A stretch of DNA of 12,520 nt from CAZIWX01 sp964543125 (GCA_964543125.1 CAZIWX010000074.1:1-12520); one strand, 5' to 3'; positions 1 through 7,129 are shown, counted from the first letter of the stretch. Translations and numbers: made by a program. The notes: a model not told the origin generated them from the letters alone.

Positions 1-1610
1 ACTTCAATTGCCGACTCATATCCGGCATCAGCATGACGCATTACACCCGTTCCGGGGTCGATGGTGAGGACCCGTTGCAGTCGTTCATCCATCTCCGGCG
101 ATCCATCCGCAACAATAACCATCCCCGCGTGAATGGCGTATCCCATACCCACGCCGCCACCATGATGGACTGAAACCCAACTGGCTCCACCAACAGCATT
201 GGTGAGTGCGTTCAAGATAGGCCAATCAGCTACTGCATCAGATCCATCCCGCATTCCTTCAGTTTCCCGGTTGGGCGATGCGACTGAACCGGCATCGAGA
301 TGATCACGGCCGATGACAATGGGTGCTGAAATTTCACCGCGCCGGACGGCAGCATTAATAGCCAGGCCGAACTTGGCACGATCACCATAACCCAACCAGC
401 AAATTCGGCTGGGTAAGCCCTGGAAGGCGACTCTTGCATGAGCCATATCGATCCAGCGTATCAAAGCTTTATCGTGGGGGAATAACTCCTTAACCAGTTC
501 ATCGGTACGGTAGATATCCCGGGGGTCGCCTGATAATGCGACCCAACGAAAGGGTCCTTTCCCCTCACAAAACAGAGGACGGATATAGGCAGGAACGAAT
601 CCTGGAAAATCAAAGGCTTTGGTCACGCCAGCTTTCCCGGCTTGCGCTCGGATATTATTACCATAATCGAAAACAACCGATCCTGCTTTTTGAAAATCCA
701 ACATAGCCTGGACATGTCTGGCCATGCTCCGGTAACTCATTTCCACATATTTTTCCGGATCTGTTTGCCGGAGCTCATTGGCATCTTCCAGGGAAATGCC
801 GTGGGGAATGTAACCGCGTAATTCGTCATGAGCCGATGTTTGGTCGGTAACAATGTCAGGTATAATGCCCCGCTTGAGGATTTCCGGCAAGACATCGGCG
901 GCATTCCCGAGGAGGCCGACACTCAACGGCTTTTTTTCTCTTTTGGCCTGTAAAACCCATTCCAACGCTTCGTCCAAACTGGTTGAATTCTGATCCAAAT
1001 AGCGTGTTTCCAGCCGGCGCTGGATCCGGCGGGGGTCAACTTCCACTATTAAGGCGGCACCATTGTTCATGGTCACCGCCAGTGGTTGAGCCCCCCCCAT
1101 ACCACCGAGTCCGGCCGTCAGGGTGAACGTGCCTGCCAGGTCGTTACCAAAATGTTGCCGGGCGACTGCGGCCAGAGTTTCATAGGTTCCCTGGAGAATT
1201 CCCTGGGTACCGATGTAAATCCAGCTGCCGGCCGTCATTTGACCGTACATCATTAGACCTTTTTTATCCAGTTCATTAAAATGCTCCCAATTAGCCCAGT
1301 TGGGAACCAGCATGGAATTACTGATCAATACCCGGGGAGCACCCGGATGCGTTTTAAAAACACCCACCGGTTTGCCGGACTGAATCAGAAGTGTTTCATC
1401 ATTTTCTAACGCTAATAAGCTCTGAGCGATGGCATCAAAAGCTTCCCAGTTACGGGCCGCTTTACCGTAACCACCATATACAATGAGTTCTTCGGGCTTT
1501 TCCGCAACAGCGGGATTAACATTGTGGTGCAACATACGATAAGCGGCTTCCTGATGCCAACCTTTACAGTTCAGCACGGTTCCGCTTGGGATGTGTCTTT
1601 CTACTCTCAT
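1..1610 (-). CDS. hutU: Urocanate hydratase (urocanase), 3' end cut by window edge
   Basis: Catalyses the second step of histidine degradation, hydrating urocanate to 4-imidazolone-5-propionate with tightly bound NAD+, in the cytoplasm. My minus-strand translation from the ATG at 1608-1610 gives about 536 residues with no internal stop. Family members are about 555 residues, so only about 20 C-terminal codons lie beyond the left edge. The glycine-rich NAD+ motif GLGGMGGAQ is at residues 167-175. FQGLPSRICWLGYG carries Cys404, matching the essential cysteine (Cys410 in Pseudomonas putida). HHGGGVGMGY lies near the C-terminus. A GGAG sequence six bases before the ATG supports the start. It follows the GHL10 gene by 15 bases, so the two are probably co-transcribed. 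No other hut gene is visible; hutH or hutI could lie beyond the left edge. Identity is near certain. Confidence 0.97.
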   Translation of the reverse strand, partial: MRVERHIPSGTVLNCKGWHQEAAYRMLHHNVNPAVAEKPEELIVYGGYGKAARNWEAFDAIAQSLLALENDETLLIQSGKPVGVFKTHPGAPRVLISNSMLVPNWANWEHFNELDKKGLMMYGQMTAGSWIYIGTQGILQGTYETLAAVARQHFGNDLAGTFTLTAGLGGMGGAQPLAVTMNNGAALIVEVDPRRIQRRLETRYLDQNSTSLDEALEWVLQAKREKKPLSVGLLGNAADVLPEILKRGIIPDIVTDQTSAHDELRGYIPHGISLEDANELRQTDPEKYVEMSYRSMARHVQAMLDFQKAGSVVFDYGNNIRAQAGKAGVTKAFDFPGFVPAYIRPLFCEGKGPFRWVALSGDPRDIYRTDELVKELFPHDKALIRWIDMAHARVAFQGLPSRICWLGYGDRAKFGLAINAAVRRGEISAPIVIGRDHLDAGSVASPNRETEGMRDGSDAVADWPILNALTNAVGGASWVSVHHGGGVGMGYAIHAGMVIVADGSPEMDERLQRVLTIDPGTGVMRHADAGYESAIE

Positions 1611-1614
1611 GACA

Positions 1615-1620
1615 CTCTCC
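1615..1620 (-). promoter_or_regulatory. Ribosome binding site of hutU
   Basis: The minus strand reads GGAGAG here, with the GGAG core six bases before the hutU ATG. It lies in the 15-base gap after the preceding stop codon. It fixes the hutU start and indicates independent ribosome loading on a shared transcript. Confidence 0.75.
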
Positions 1621-1625
1621 AAATT

Positions 1626-2789
1626 TTAATTTTTTCTGATTACAGGCTGTATGGTATCGAAATAATTAGGTTGGTTTTCAAAGGTGTCGTATGAAAAAAT
1701 GACAATCCCCGGAAACGCCATGGAAATCGTCTTATAGATTTTCCCAATAACTGAATAGGGTGCTTGATTATAAGTGGCAATTCCCATATAAACCTGATCG
1801 AAATTAACGCCCGCAACACGCATCAGCGAGATGTTATTTTCAAAATCATTCATGGTAATAGCATAGTTCATGGGTACTACAAAATCCAAATATCCCGCAT
1901 CCAACCAGCCCTTCCAATCTTGAAAAAAGCGATGGTAGGCCTGTTGGTAATTTGGTTTCACCGCTACGGATATTTTGATATTTGAATTTTTATCATGGAC
2001 CAGCTGAGCTGCATCGGAGACAAAATTTGTAATCGACTGGCGCTTGAAATCGTTCCAAAGTTTCCAGTATTTTGTTTTTTCATCTGCATTTAGACTGTAC
2101 CAATAGGAGCCACCGCCATTAATCAGTGTAAGTGGATCAACTTTATGATCCATGATGAAATGTTTACGCCCACCCCGGTTGTAGCCGTAGTCAGCATCCT
2201 GAAACCGGATATAATCAAATTGTAATCCATCAAGTGGATAATTCGAAACCAGTTCATTGACAACCGAAAGCAGGTATGGATTTACATCGGGATTGGTTGG
2301 CGCAAGATAAGCCCCCTCAAATCCGTTGCGACTGACCTCTTTCAGCCGGGTTAGATCATTTTTCCCACCAGCATTGGAATCAACCCACTCCGGGTGGGCA
2401 TTTACAAGATGACGTGGATTGGAAGGCATTCGTGGCGCAGACCAAAGGAAATAAGCGTTAAACCAGGCATGAACTCGAATCCCTACACCCTGAGCTTTTT
2501 CAATCACTGCAGCCAACGGATCAAAGCTGGCAGGTCGGATAAGATTTGATTTGGGAACGATAATACTGTTATAAAAAGCATCTCCCCGTCCACGCACCTG
2601 CACAAAAAGATCTGTATAACCACCACTGACGGCAAATCGAATCATTCGATCGACTCGCTGAGGTGTAGTCAGGGTACCCCGGACGACCCAAAGTCCTTTT
2701 ACCTGGAGTTTTGCCTCCAGCGATTGAGTAATAATTAATGAAATTAAAAAGACAGGGAGTAACCCTGCCTTTTTAAAAAGTGAAATCAT
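1626..2789 (-). CDS. Secreted glycoside-hydrolase-like GHL10 (DUF187) family protein
   Basis: A 387-residue protein with an N-terminal signal peptide: basic KK at 6-7, a hydrophobic stretch at about 9-21, and likely cleavage after SLEA (residue 26), so it should be exported. The rest looks like a (beta/alpha)8-type GHL10 domain. Landmarks are VQVRGRGDAFY (63-73), VHAWFNAY (106-113), DGLQFDYIRF (187-196) with the conserved Asp region of the family, and VVPMNYA (304-310). Known relatives include B. subtilis YngK and E. coli DigH (YddW), the latter acting on peptidoglycan glycan strands at the division site. A cell-wall or polysaccharide substrate here is inference only. No SD sequence is evident before the ATG. 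It begins 26 bases after rplQ with no terminator between them. The family call is from memory of motifs; the exact substrate is unknown. Confidence 0.82.
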   Translation of the reverse strand: MISLFKKAGLLPVFLISLIITQSLEAKLQVKGLWVVRGTLTTPQRVDRMIRFAVSGGYTDLFVQVRGRGDAFYNSIIVPKSNLIRPASFDPLAAVIEKAQGVGIRVHAWFNAYFLWSAPRMPSNPRHLVNAHPEWVDSNAGGKNDLTRLKEVSRNGFEGAYLAPTNPDVNPYLLSVVNELVSNYPLDGLQFDYIRFQDADYGYNRGGRKHFIMDHKVDPLTLINGGGSYWYSLNADEKTKYWKLWNDFKRQSITNFVSDAAQLVHDKNSNIKISVAVKPNYQQAYHRFFQDWKGWLDAGYLDFVVPMNYAITMNDFENNISLMRVAGVNFDQVYMGIATYNQAPYSVIGKIYKTISMAFPGIVIFSYDTFENQPNYFDTIQPVIRKN

Positions 2790-2815
2790 GATTTTAAGGA
2801 ACCGGAGCCCCGAAT

Positions 2816-3484
2816 TTATGCTTTAGTCTCATTATCTTCTTTTGCAGTAGACGCTGACGCAGCACTACTACCTTCAGCTTGCGTACCCTCGGCGACTGCT
2901 TTTTCAACTGCTGAGTCAGCCACAGTTTCAGATTCTTTCAATGCCTTCCCGGCTTTGACTTGTTTCTTAACCACCGGTGTCGCTACAGCTTTTTTAGCGC
3001 TTGCCGGGGCCGGTTTTGCTAATTTTACTTTTTCAGCTTTTTTAGCTTTGGATTCCTTGGCCGCTTTTATAGTGGCCTTTTTCGACTTTTTATCGCCTTC
3101 TTTTTCATCTTCGGCCTTGATATGGCCTTCAAAGTCGACCAGCGCTAAAATCGAGATCCGAGCGCCGTCGGATTTGCGTTGTCCCAGCTTGATAATGCGA
3201 GTATATCCACCGTTTCGGCCGGTATACACGGGAGCAACATCCTCAAAAAGGATTTTTACCACATCTTTTTGTTTGAGCTTACGTAGCACCATGCGGCGGG
3301 AATGGAGATCACCTTTTTTGGCCTTGGTAATCAGGTGTTCAACATAGCTCCGTGTTTCCTGGGCTTTGGGATGAGTGGTTTTGATTTGCTTGTGCAGAAT
3401 CAAATTCGAAGCCATATTCGCCAACATCGCTTTGCGATGACTGGTGGTCCGGTTCAGCTTTCTTCCGTGTTTTAAGTGTCGCAT
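2816..3484 (-). CDS. rplQ: 50S ribosomal protein L17 with long C-terminal extension
   Basis: Large-subunit protein near the exit-tunnel side of the ribosome. The core, residues 1 to about 120, is canonical: MRHLKHGRKL at the start, then RTTSHRKAMLANMASNLI, and a C-terminal core segment TGRNGGYTRIIKLGQRKSDGA. L17 is usually 115-130 residues; this one has 222. The extra 100 or so residues form a low-complexity tail, rich in Lys and Ala at about 131-184, then Glu/Ser/Ala-rich and acidic to the end (about 185-222). Such tails are known on L17 in several phyla and are probably disordered. It is the last ribosomal gene of the operon, 58 bases after rpoA, with a weak SD (AGGT). The tail's reading frame is open and continuous, so this is not a read-through artefact. 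Confidence 0.97.
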   Translation of the reverse strand: MRHLKHGRKLNRTTSHRKAMLANMASNLILHKQIKTTHPKAQETRSYVEHLITKAKKGDLHSRRMVLRKLKQKDVVKILFEDVAPVYTGRNGGYTRIIKLGQRKSDGARISILALVDFEGHIKAEDEKEGDKKSKKATIKAAKESKAKKAEKVKLAKPAPASAKKAVATPVVKKQVKAGKALKESETVADSAVEKAVAEGTQAEGSSAASASTAKEDNETKA

Positions 3485-3542
3485 GCTACTACCTAATTAT
3501 CTCGCTAACAATATCATCAATCCCAGTAGGCTGGAACCGCAA

Positions 3543-4523
3543 TTATACATCTTCTTTCAAGTACTGATCAATATCCATTCCGAAATGCAGACCCAGCTCA
3601 GCCAGTTTCTCTGTCAGTTCAGACAGTGATTTCCGGCCAAAGTTTTTAAAGCGTAACATTTCGTGGACATCTTTACTTACCAAATCGGCAATATTCTTAA
3701 TATTAGCAGCCTGGAGACAATTGTAAGAACGCACCGAGAGTTCCAGCTCATCAATACTGCGTTTCAATTCATTCCGAATCCGCAGGACCTCTTCGTCCAC
3801 CTCGGAATCGGGTTCATGAATTTGTTGGGCAGTTTCCTCTGTAACAAATGCATTCAGATGTTGTATCATCAGATTACCGGAGTATGACAGAGCCTCCTCG
3901 GGTGTGATACTGCCATCCGTAGCTACTACTAATTGCAACCGTTCCAAATCTTCATCTTCTCCGCCCTGTAATTGAATGACTTCAAAGGTGGTGCTCATCA
4001 CCGGGGAGAAAATGGAATCTATAAAAATCGTACCGATAGGATAATCGGGTGGTTTATTCTGGTGAGCCGGAACATATCCCCGGCCTTTACCAATCCGTAG
4101 TTCAATTTTCACATCCGCGTCATCATTCAGAGTTGCAATGTGAAGATCCGGATTGAGAATTTCGAACTGGGAACTTTTTTCCCCAATATCCCCGGCTACC
4201 CAAACACCCGGGCCTTTCAATTCAAGCTGGACTTTGTCCGGTTTGGGATCGACCAGCTTAAACCGTACCGATTTTAAATTCAATACGATTTCAGTGACAT
4301 CCTCACGAACACCGGGAATGGTGGAAAACTCATGCAGGATGCCATCAATCCTCAAGGAGGTGATGGCCACACCGGGTACGGATGATAAGAGGATTCGCCG
4401 CAGGCTGTTGCCTAAAGTGATTCCATAACCGCGTTCCAGAGGCTCAACCACAAAGGTTTCCTTGTTCGGACCACTTTCTTTCTCCAACTTGGTGTAAGAA
4501 GTCGGTATGTTGAAATTTGGCAT
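3543..4523 (-). CDS. rpoA: DNA-directed RNA polymerase subunit alpha
   Basis: Alpha dimerises to nucleate core RNA polymerase assembly, and its C-terminal domain contacts UP elements and activators. The 326-residue length matches the family (E. coli 329). The N-terminal domain shows ERGYGITLGNSLRRILL at 30-46, the dimerisation and beta/beta' assembly signature. An acidic linker covers about 235-255. The C-terminal domain spans about 256-318; LELSVRSYNCL holds Arg265 and Asn268, the UP-element DNA-binding residues, at exactly the E. coli numbers, followed by NFGRKSL (294-300). The start is ATG with AAGGG a few bases upstream, 25 bases after rpsD. It sits between rpsD and rplQ, the usual alpha-operon position. 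Certain. Confidence 0.99.
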   Translation of the reverse strand: MPNFNIPTSYTKLEKESGPNKETFVVEPLERGYGITLGNSLRRILLSSVPGVAITSLRIDGILHEFSTIPGVREDVTEIVLNLKSVRFKLVDPKPDKVQLELKGPGVWVAGDIGEKSSQFEILNPDLHIATLNDDADVKIELRIGKGRGYVPAHQNKPPDYPIGTIFIDSIFSPVMSTTFEVIQLQGGEDEDLERLQLVVATDGSITPEEALSYSGNLMIQHLNAFVTEETAQQIHEPDSEVDEEVLRIRNELKRSIDELELSVRSYNCLQAANIKNIADLVSKDVHEMLRFKNFGRKSLSELTEKLAELGLHFGMDIDQYLKEDV

Positions 4524-4548
4524 TTTTACCCTTCTCTGCGTCTATTGA

Positions 4549-5160
4549 CTATTTCGAGTACAACTCAACGACGAGCTGCTCATTGTAATCTTCGGTCACC
4601 TGTTCGCGGGCCGGATAATCCAGGAAAACGCCTGACATATTGGCTTTATCCAGCCGTACCCACGGATAGGCTCCCTCACCTTGAACCCGGCGCATAGCAT
4701 CATGGATGAAATCCATTTTTTTGCTTTTTTCCCGGACTTGAATCACATCACCCGGCTTCAACTGGTAACTGGGGATGTTCACTTTCCGATTGTTAATCAG
4801 AAAATGGGCGTGAGAAACCAACTGGCGGGCCTGGCGCCGGGTCCGGGCAAATCCCAATCGATAGATACTGTTGTCCAACCGGGATTCCAGTAATTGAACC
4901 AGGTTATGACCGGTGATGCCCTCTTGGGCAGCGGCTTTCGCGAAATAAATACGAAATTGTTTTTCAAGCAGTCCGTACAGGTATTTGATTTTTTGTTTTT
5001 CGCGCAACTGCAAGCCATAATCCGAGGTTCTACGTCGGCTGGTTGGGCCGTGTTGTCCCGGAGGATACGCTTTTTTAGGTGAAGCGAATTTTGGAGATTC
5101 AAACGCTTGAAAATTCAACCGGCGGCAAATTTTCCCGCGTGGACCTATATATCTTGCCAT
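4549..5160 (-). CDS. rpsD: 30S ribosomal protein S4
   Basis: Primary 16S rRNA-binding protein that nucleates the small-subunit body and lines the mRNA entry; in E. coli it also represses the alpha operon. The 203-residue length is typical. MARYIGPRGK at the start, YPPGQHG (32-38) and the S4 RNA-binding domain from SRLDNSIYRLGFA (93-105) to about residue 145 are clear; the C-terminus ends in VVELYSK. The N-terminal region has a single cysteine (Cys12), so the four-cysteine zinc site found in some S4 proteins is absent. The start ATG has AGGAG about 10 bases upstream, 18 bases after rpsK. Its place between rpsK and rpoA differs from Bacillus, where rpsD is elsewhere. Confidence 0.99.
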   Translation of the reverse strand: MARYIGPRGKICRRLNFQAFESPKFASPKKAYPPGQHGPTSRRRTSDYGLQLREKQKIKYLYGLLEKQFRIYFAKAAAQEGITGHNLVQLLESRLDNSIYRLGFARTRRQARQLVSHAHFLINNRKVNIPSYQLKPGDVIQVREKSKKMDFIHDAMRRVQGEGAYPWVRLDKANMSGVFLDYPAREQVTEDYNEQLVVELYSK

Positions 5161-5178
5161 GACTTTGCTACTCCTGGT

Positions 5179-5568
5179 TTAGACGCGGCGCTTTTTAGGC
5201 GGGCGGCAGCCGTTGTGCGGGATTGGTGTTATATCTTTGATAACGGTGACATCCAGTCCAACCGCCGAGATTGATCGGATGGCGGCTTCGCGGCCCGCAC
5301 CGGGGCCTTTGACGCGTACTTCCACACGCTGTAATCCCAGATCCATTGCTTCCTTGGCAGCTTTTTCAGCAGCTTGAGAAGCGGCATAAGGGGTGTTTTT
5401 ACGCGACCCTTTAAATCCTGCAATCCCGGCGCTGCACCAGGAAATCACATTTCCCCGGTTATCAGTCAGGCTGATAATTGTATTATTAAAACTAGCTTGG
5501 ATATGTGCGACCCCTTCAGGGTCGACCTTGCTTCGTTTTTTCTTTTTCTTTGCTTGCGCTTTGGCCAA
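5179..5568 (-). CDS. rpsK: 30S ribosomal protein S11 (TTG start)
   Basis: Small-subunit platform protein near the mRNA exit and E site. It has 129 residues, a normal length. The N-terminus MAKAQAKKKKKR is strongly basic. The fold signature includes HIQASFNNTIIS (22-33), GNVISWCSAG (39-48) and KGSRKNTPYAA (54-64). The C-terminus HNGCRPPKKRRV (118-129) is the universal S11 ending, whose Asn-Gly is a known isoaspartate site in E. coli. The initiation codon is TTG at 5566-5568, preceded immediately by an in-frame TAA and with AAGGAG eight bases upstream. No in-frame ATG exists until residue 75, so TTG is the only plausible start. It follows rpsM by 29 bases. Confidence 0.99.
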   Translation of the reverse strand: MAKAQAKKKKKRSKVDPEGVAHIQASFNNTIISLTDNRGNVISWCSAGIAGFKGSRKNTPYAASQAAEKAAKEAMDLGLQRVEVRVKGPGAGREAAIRSISAVGLDVTVIKDITPIPHNGCRPPKKRRV

Positions 5569-5576
5569 TTAATGCA

Positions 5577-5582
5577 CTCCTT
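5577..5582 (-). promoter_or_regulatory. Ribosome binding site deciding the TTG start of rpsK
   Basis: The minus strand reads AAGGAG, eight bases before the TTG at 5568. An in-frame TAA at 5569-5571 abuts the TTG, ruling out any longer N-terminus. Together they settle the start. Confidence 0.85.
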
Positions 5583-5597
5583 AGAGTTCTTTAACGG

Positions 5598-5975
5598 TTA
5601 TTTTTTCGCTTTTTTACCTAAGCCGACGGTGTGTTTGCGACCCTTGCGAGTCCGGGCGTTGGTTCGTGTGCGCTGACCGTGAACCGGAAGTCCGCGCCGG
5701 TGCCGTAAACCGCGGTAACAACCGATATCCATGAGGCGCTTGATATTCATGGTTACTTCAGTTCTCAATGAACCTTCGACCTTGTAATCCCGCGTAATGG
5801 TTTCACGAATATCACGGGTTTGTTCATCCGTTAGATTGTCCACCCGGATGTCGGGATCAACACCGGCTTTTTGGCAAACTTCACGGGCGGTATACAGACC
5901 GATGCCATAAATATACCGCAGGGCGTACTGCAACTTTTTTGCGCGGGGTAAATCAATACCTGCTATACGAGCCAA
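5598..5975 (-). CDS. rpsM: 30S ribosomal protein S13 (TTG start)
   Basis: Small-subunit head protein that contacts the P-site tRNA and the L5 intersubunit bridge. It has 125 residues, within the family range. MARIAGIDLP at the start, the helix-two-turn-helix region with YIYGIG (21-26), and YRGLRHRRGLPVHGQRTRT (87-105) with NARTRKG (106-112) are the hallmark segments; the tail is basic (KKAKK). Initiation is at TTG 5973-5975, 11 bases after the rpmJ stop, with GGAGG six bases upstream. The next in-frame Met is residue 76, so TTG is needed to keep the conserved MARIAGI end. The 11-base gap before it leaves no room for a long S4-binding leader of the E. coli kind. Confidence 0.99.
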   Translation of the reverse strand: MARIAGIDLPRAKKLQYALRYIYGIGLYTAREVCQKAGVDPDIRVDNLTDEQTRDIRETITRDYKVEGSLRTEVTMNIKRLMDIGCYRGLRHRRGLPVHGQRTRTNARTRKGRKHTVGLGKKAKK

Positions 5976-5981
5976 TGGACG

Positions 5982-5986
5982 CCTCC
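5982..5986 (-). promoter_or_regulatory. Ribosome binding site deciding the TTG start of rpsM
   Basis: The minus strand reads a perfect GGAGG, six bases before the TTG at 5975 and directly after the TAG stop of rpmJ. It fixes the unusual start codon and should allow efficient initiation despite it. Confidence 0.88.
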
Positions 5987-6100
5987 CTAACCTTGTCTTT
6001 GTTTATGTTTCGGATTCGAACAGATAATCAGCACTTTGCCGTGCCGCCGAACCACTTTGCACTTGTCGCACATCCGTTTTACCGAAGCTCTGACTTTCAT
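5987..6100 (-). CDS. rpmJ: 50S ribosomal protein L36, zinc-binding form
   Basis: The smallest large-subunit protein, 37 residues, bridging 23S rRNA helices late in assembly. I translated it directly: MKVRASVKRMCDKCKVVRRH followed by GKVLIICSNPKHKQRQG and TAG. Cys11, Cys14, Cys27 and His32 form the CCCH zinc site of the classic C+ type. The start is ATG with AGGTGG about five bases upstream. It lies 19 bases after infA and 11 before rpsM, the usual infA-rpmJ-rpsM arrangement. Length and sequence match the family end to end, with no doubt about identity. Confidence 0.98.
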   Translation of the reverse strand: MKVRASVKRMCDKCKVVRRHGKVLIICSNPKHKQRQG

Positions 6101-6119
6101 AAAATCCACCTACACCTTT

Positions 6120-6338
6120 TCACTTATATCGATAAACGATACGGCCGCGGGAAAGATCATAAGGTGATAACTCAACCATAACCTTGTCTCCCGGTAAAAT
6201 TTTAATATAATGCATCCGCATTTTGCCGGAAATATGGGCCAAAACTTCGTGGCCATTATCCAGCCGTACCCGGAATGACGCATTTGGTAAATTCTCGTCA
6301 ATCGTTCCATCCACTTTTATCATTTTTTCCTTAGCCAT
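6120..6338 (-). CDS. infA: Translation initiation factor IF-1
   Basis: Binds the 30S A site during initiation, helps IF-2 and IF-3 and blocks premature A-site tRNA binding. It has 72 residues, exactly the standard length, with a single S1-type OB fold. The landmarks are MAKEKMIKVDGTI (1-13), LPNASFRVRL (17-26), NGHEVLAHISGKMR (28-41) and the end SPYDLSRGRIVYRYK. The start is ATG with AAGGG about nine bases upstream, 26 bases after map. The location between map and rpmJ is that of Gram-positive and FCB-type operons; in E. coli infA is elsewhere. Confidence 0.99.
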   Translation of the reverse strand: MAKEKMIKVDGTIDENLPNASFRVRLDNGHEVLAHISGKMRMHYIKILPGDKVMVELSPYDLSRGRIVYRYK

Positions 6339-6364
6339 TATGGTAAACCCTTAGTACTGTCATA

Positions 6365-7129
6365 TTAATCGAACCTGGTTTCACCACCTTGGCTAAGTAT
6401 TACCGGACCGTCCTGAGTAATCGCCAAAGTATGCTCAAAATGCGCGGATGGTTTCCCATCCTTAGTATGGACCGCCCACCCGTCTTGGGCTGTGTAGACT
6501 TCTTTCACACCGGCGTTGATCATCGGCTCGATAGCGAGGCATAACCCGGGTTTCAAAATCGGGCCGGTACCCTTAACGCCATAATTGGGCACTTGCGGAT
6601 CCTCGTGCAACTTCGTGCCAATCCCGTGTCCAACCAACTCACGCACAACGCCATAACCAAACGATTCACAGAAGGTTTGGATTGCGTAACCAATATCATT
6701 GAGGTGATTTCCAGGCTGACTGGCAGAAATTCCTTTTCCCAAAGATGTACGGGTAACATCCAACAGTTTCGAAAGGTCCGCGTCGATCTCCCCAACCGCG
6801 AAGGTCCGTGCACCGTCACCATAGTAACCGTCAATAAGGACGCCACAATCCACGCTGATGATGTCACCTTCCTTCAGAATCTGTCCATTGGGAATCCCAT
6901 GGACAACCATATCATTCGGAGACAGACATAACGTTGCCGGAAAGCCGTATAATCCCTTAAAGCCGGGAATTGCGTTGTGGCTAACAATAAAATTCTCCGC
7001 TAACCGGTCTAACTCACCTAATGAAATTCCCGGTTCAATGTGGTCACCCACATATTCCAGGGTTTCATAGACGATTTTAGCCGCCTTGCGGATTTTTCTG
7101 ATTTCGTTATCTGTCTTTAACCGAATCAT
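6365..7129 (-). CDS. map: Methionine aminopeptidase, type I
   Basis: Cytoplasmic metalloprotease that removes the initiator methionine from new proteins when the second residue is small. It has 254 residues, the size of a bare type Ia enzyme without an N-terminal extension. The pita-bread fold's five metal ligands are all visible: Asp94 (SVDCG), Asp105 (YGDGART), His168 (VGHGIG), Glu201 (AIEPM) and Glu232 (FEHT). The substrate-contact histidines His77 (VVHGIP) and His175 are also present. The ATG start gives the family-typical MIRLKTDNEI. No SD sequence is apparent in the AT-rich 33-base gap after secY; the nearest GAGAG is about 19 bases away. adk, often found between secY and map, is absent. 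Confidence 0.98.
   Translation of the reverse strand: MIRLKTDNEIRKIRKAAKIVYETLEYVGDHIEPGISLGELDRLAENFIVSHNAIPGFKGLYGFPATLCLSPNDMVVHGIPNGQILKEGDIISVDCGVLIDGYYGDGARTFAVGEIDADLSKLLDVTRTSLGKGISASQPGNHLNDIGYAIQTFCESFGYGVVRELVGHGIGTKLHEDPQVPNYGVKGTGPILKPGLCLAIEPMINAGVKEVYTAQDGWAVHTKDGKPSAHFEHTLAITQDGPVILSQGGETRFD

Noticed and set aside
2790..2815. Possible terminator between rplQ and the GHL10 gene (GC-rich patch followed by an AT stretch on the minus strand)
   Set aside because: The GC-rich patch does not fold into a stable stem by eye: the halves are not complementary, and the following bases TTAAAA are not a T-run.
2955..3347. Plus-strand 130-residue reading frame opposite rplQ
   Set aside because: It is the antisense shadow of the Lys/Ala-rich L17 tail (it reads as Phe/Leu/Ala-rich), with no family match and no SD; the same applies to the other plus-strand frames.
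3523..3534. Small hairpin CCAG-loop-CTGG between rpoA and rplQ
   Set aside because: Only four base pairs, and no T-run follows; too weak for a terminator or attenuator.
3485..3542. Possible internal promoter before rplQ (GATAAT-like -10 with TTGATG upstream)
   Set aside because: The spacer is only 13 bases, too short for a sigma-70 promoter, and such boxes arise by chance in AT-rich gaps.
4797..5102. 101-residue minus-strand frame overlapping rpsD
   Set aside because: It is a frame-shifted shadow of S4, whose own frame is complete and conserved from start to stop.
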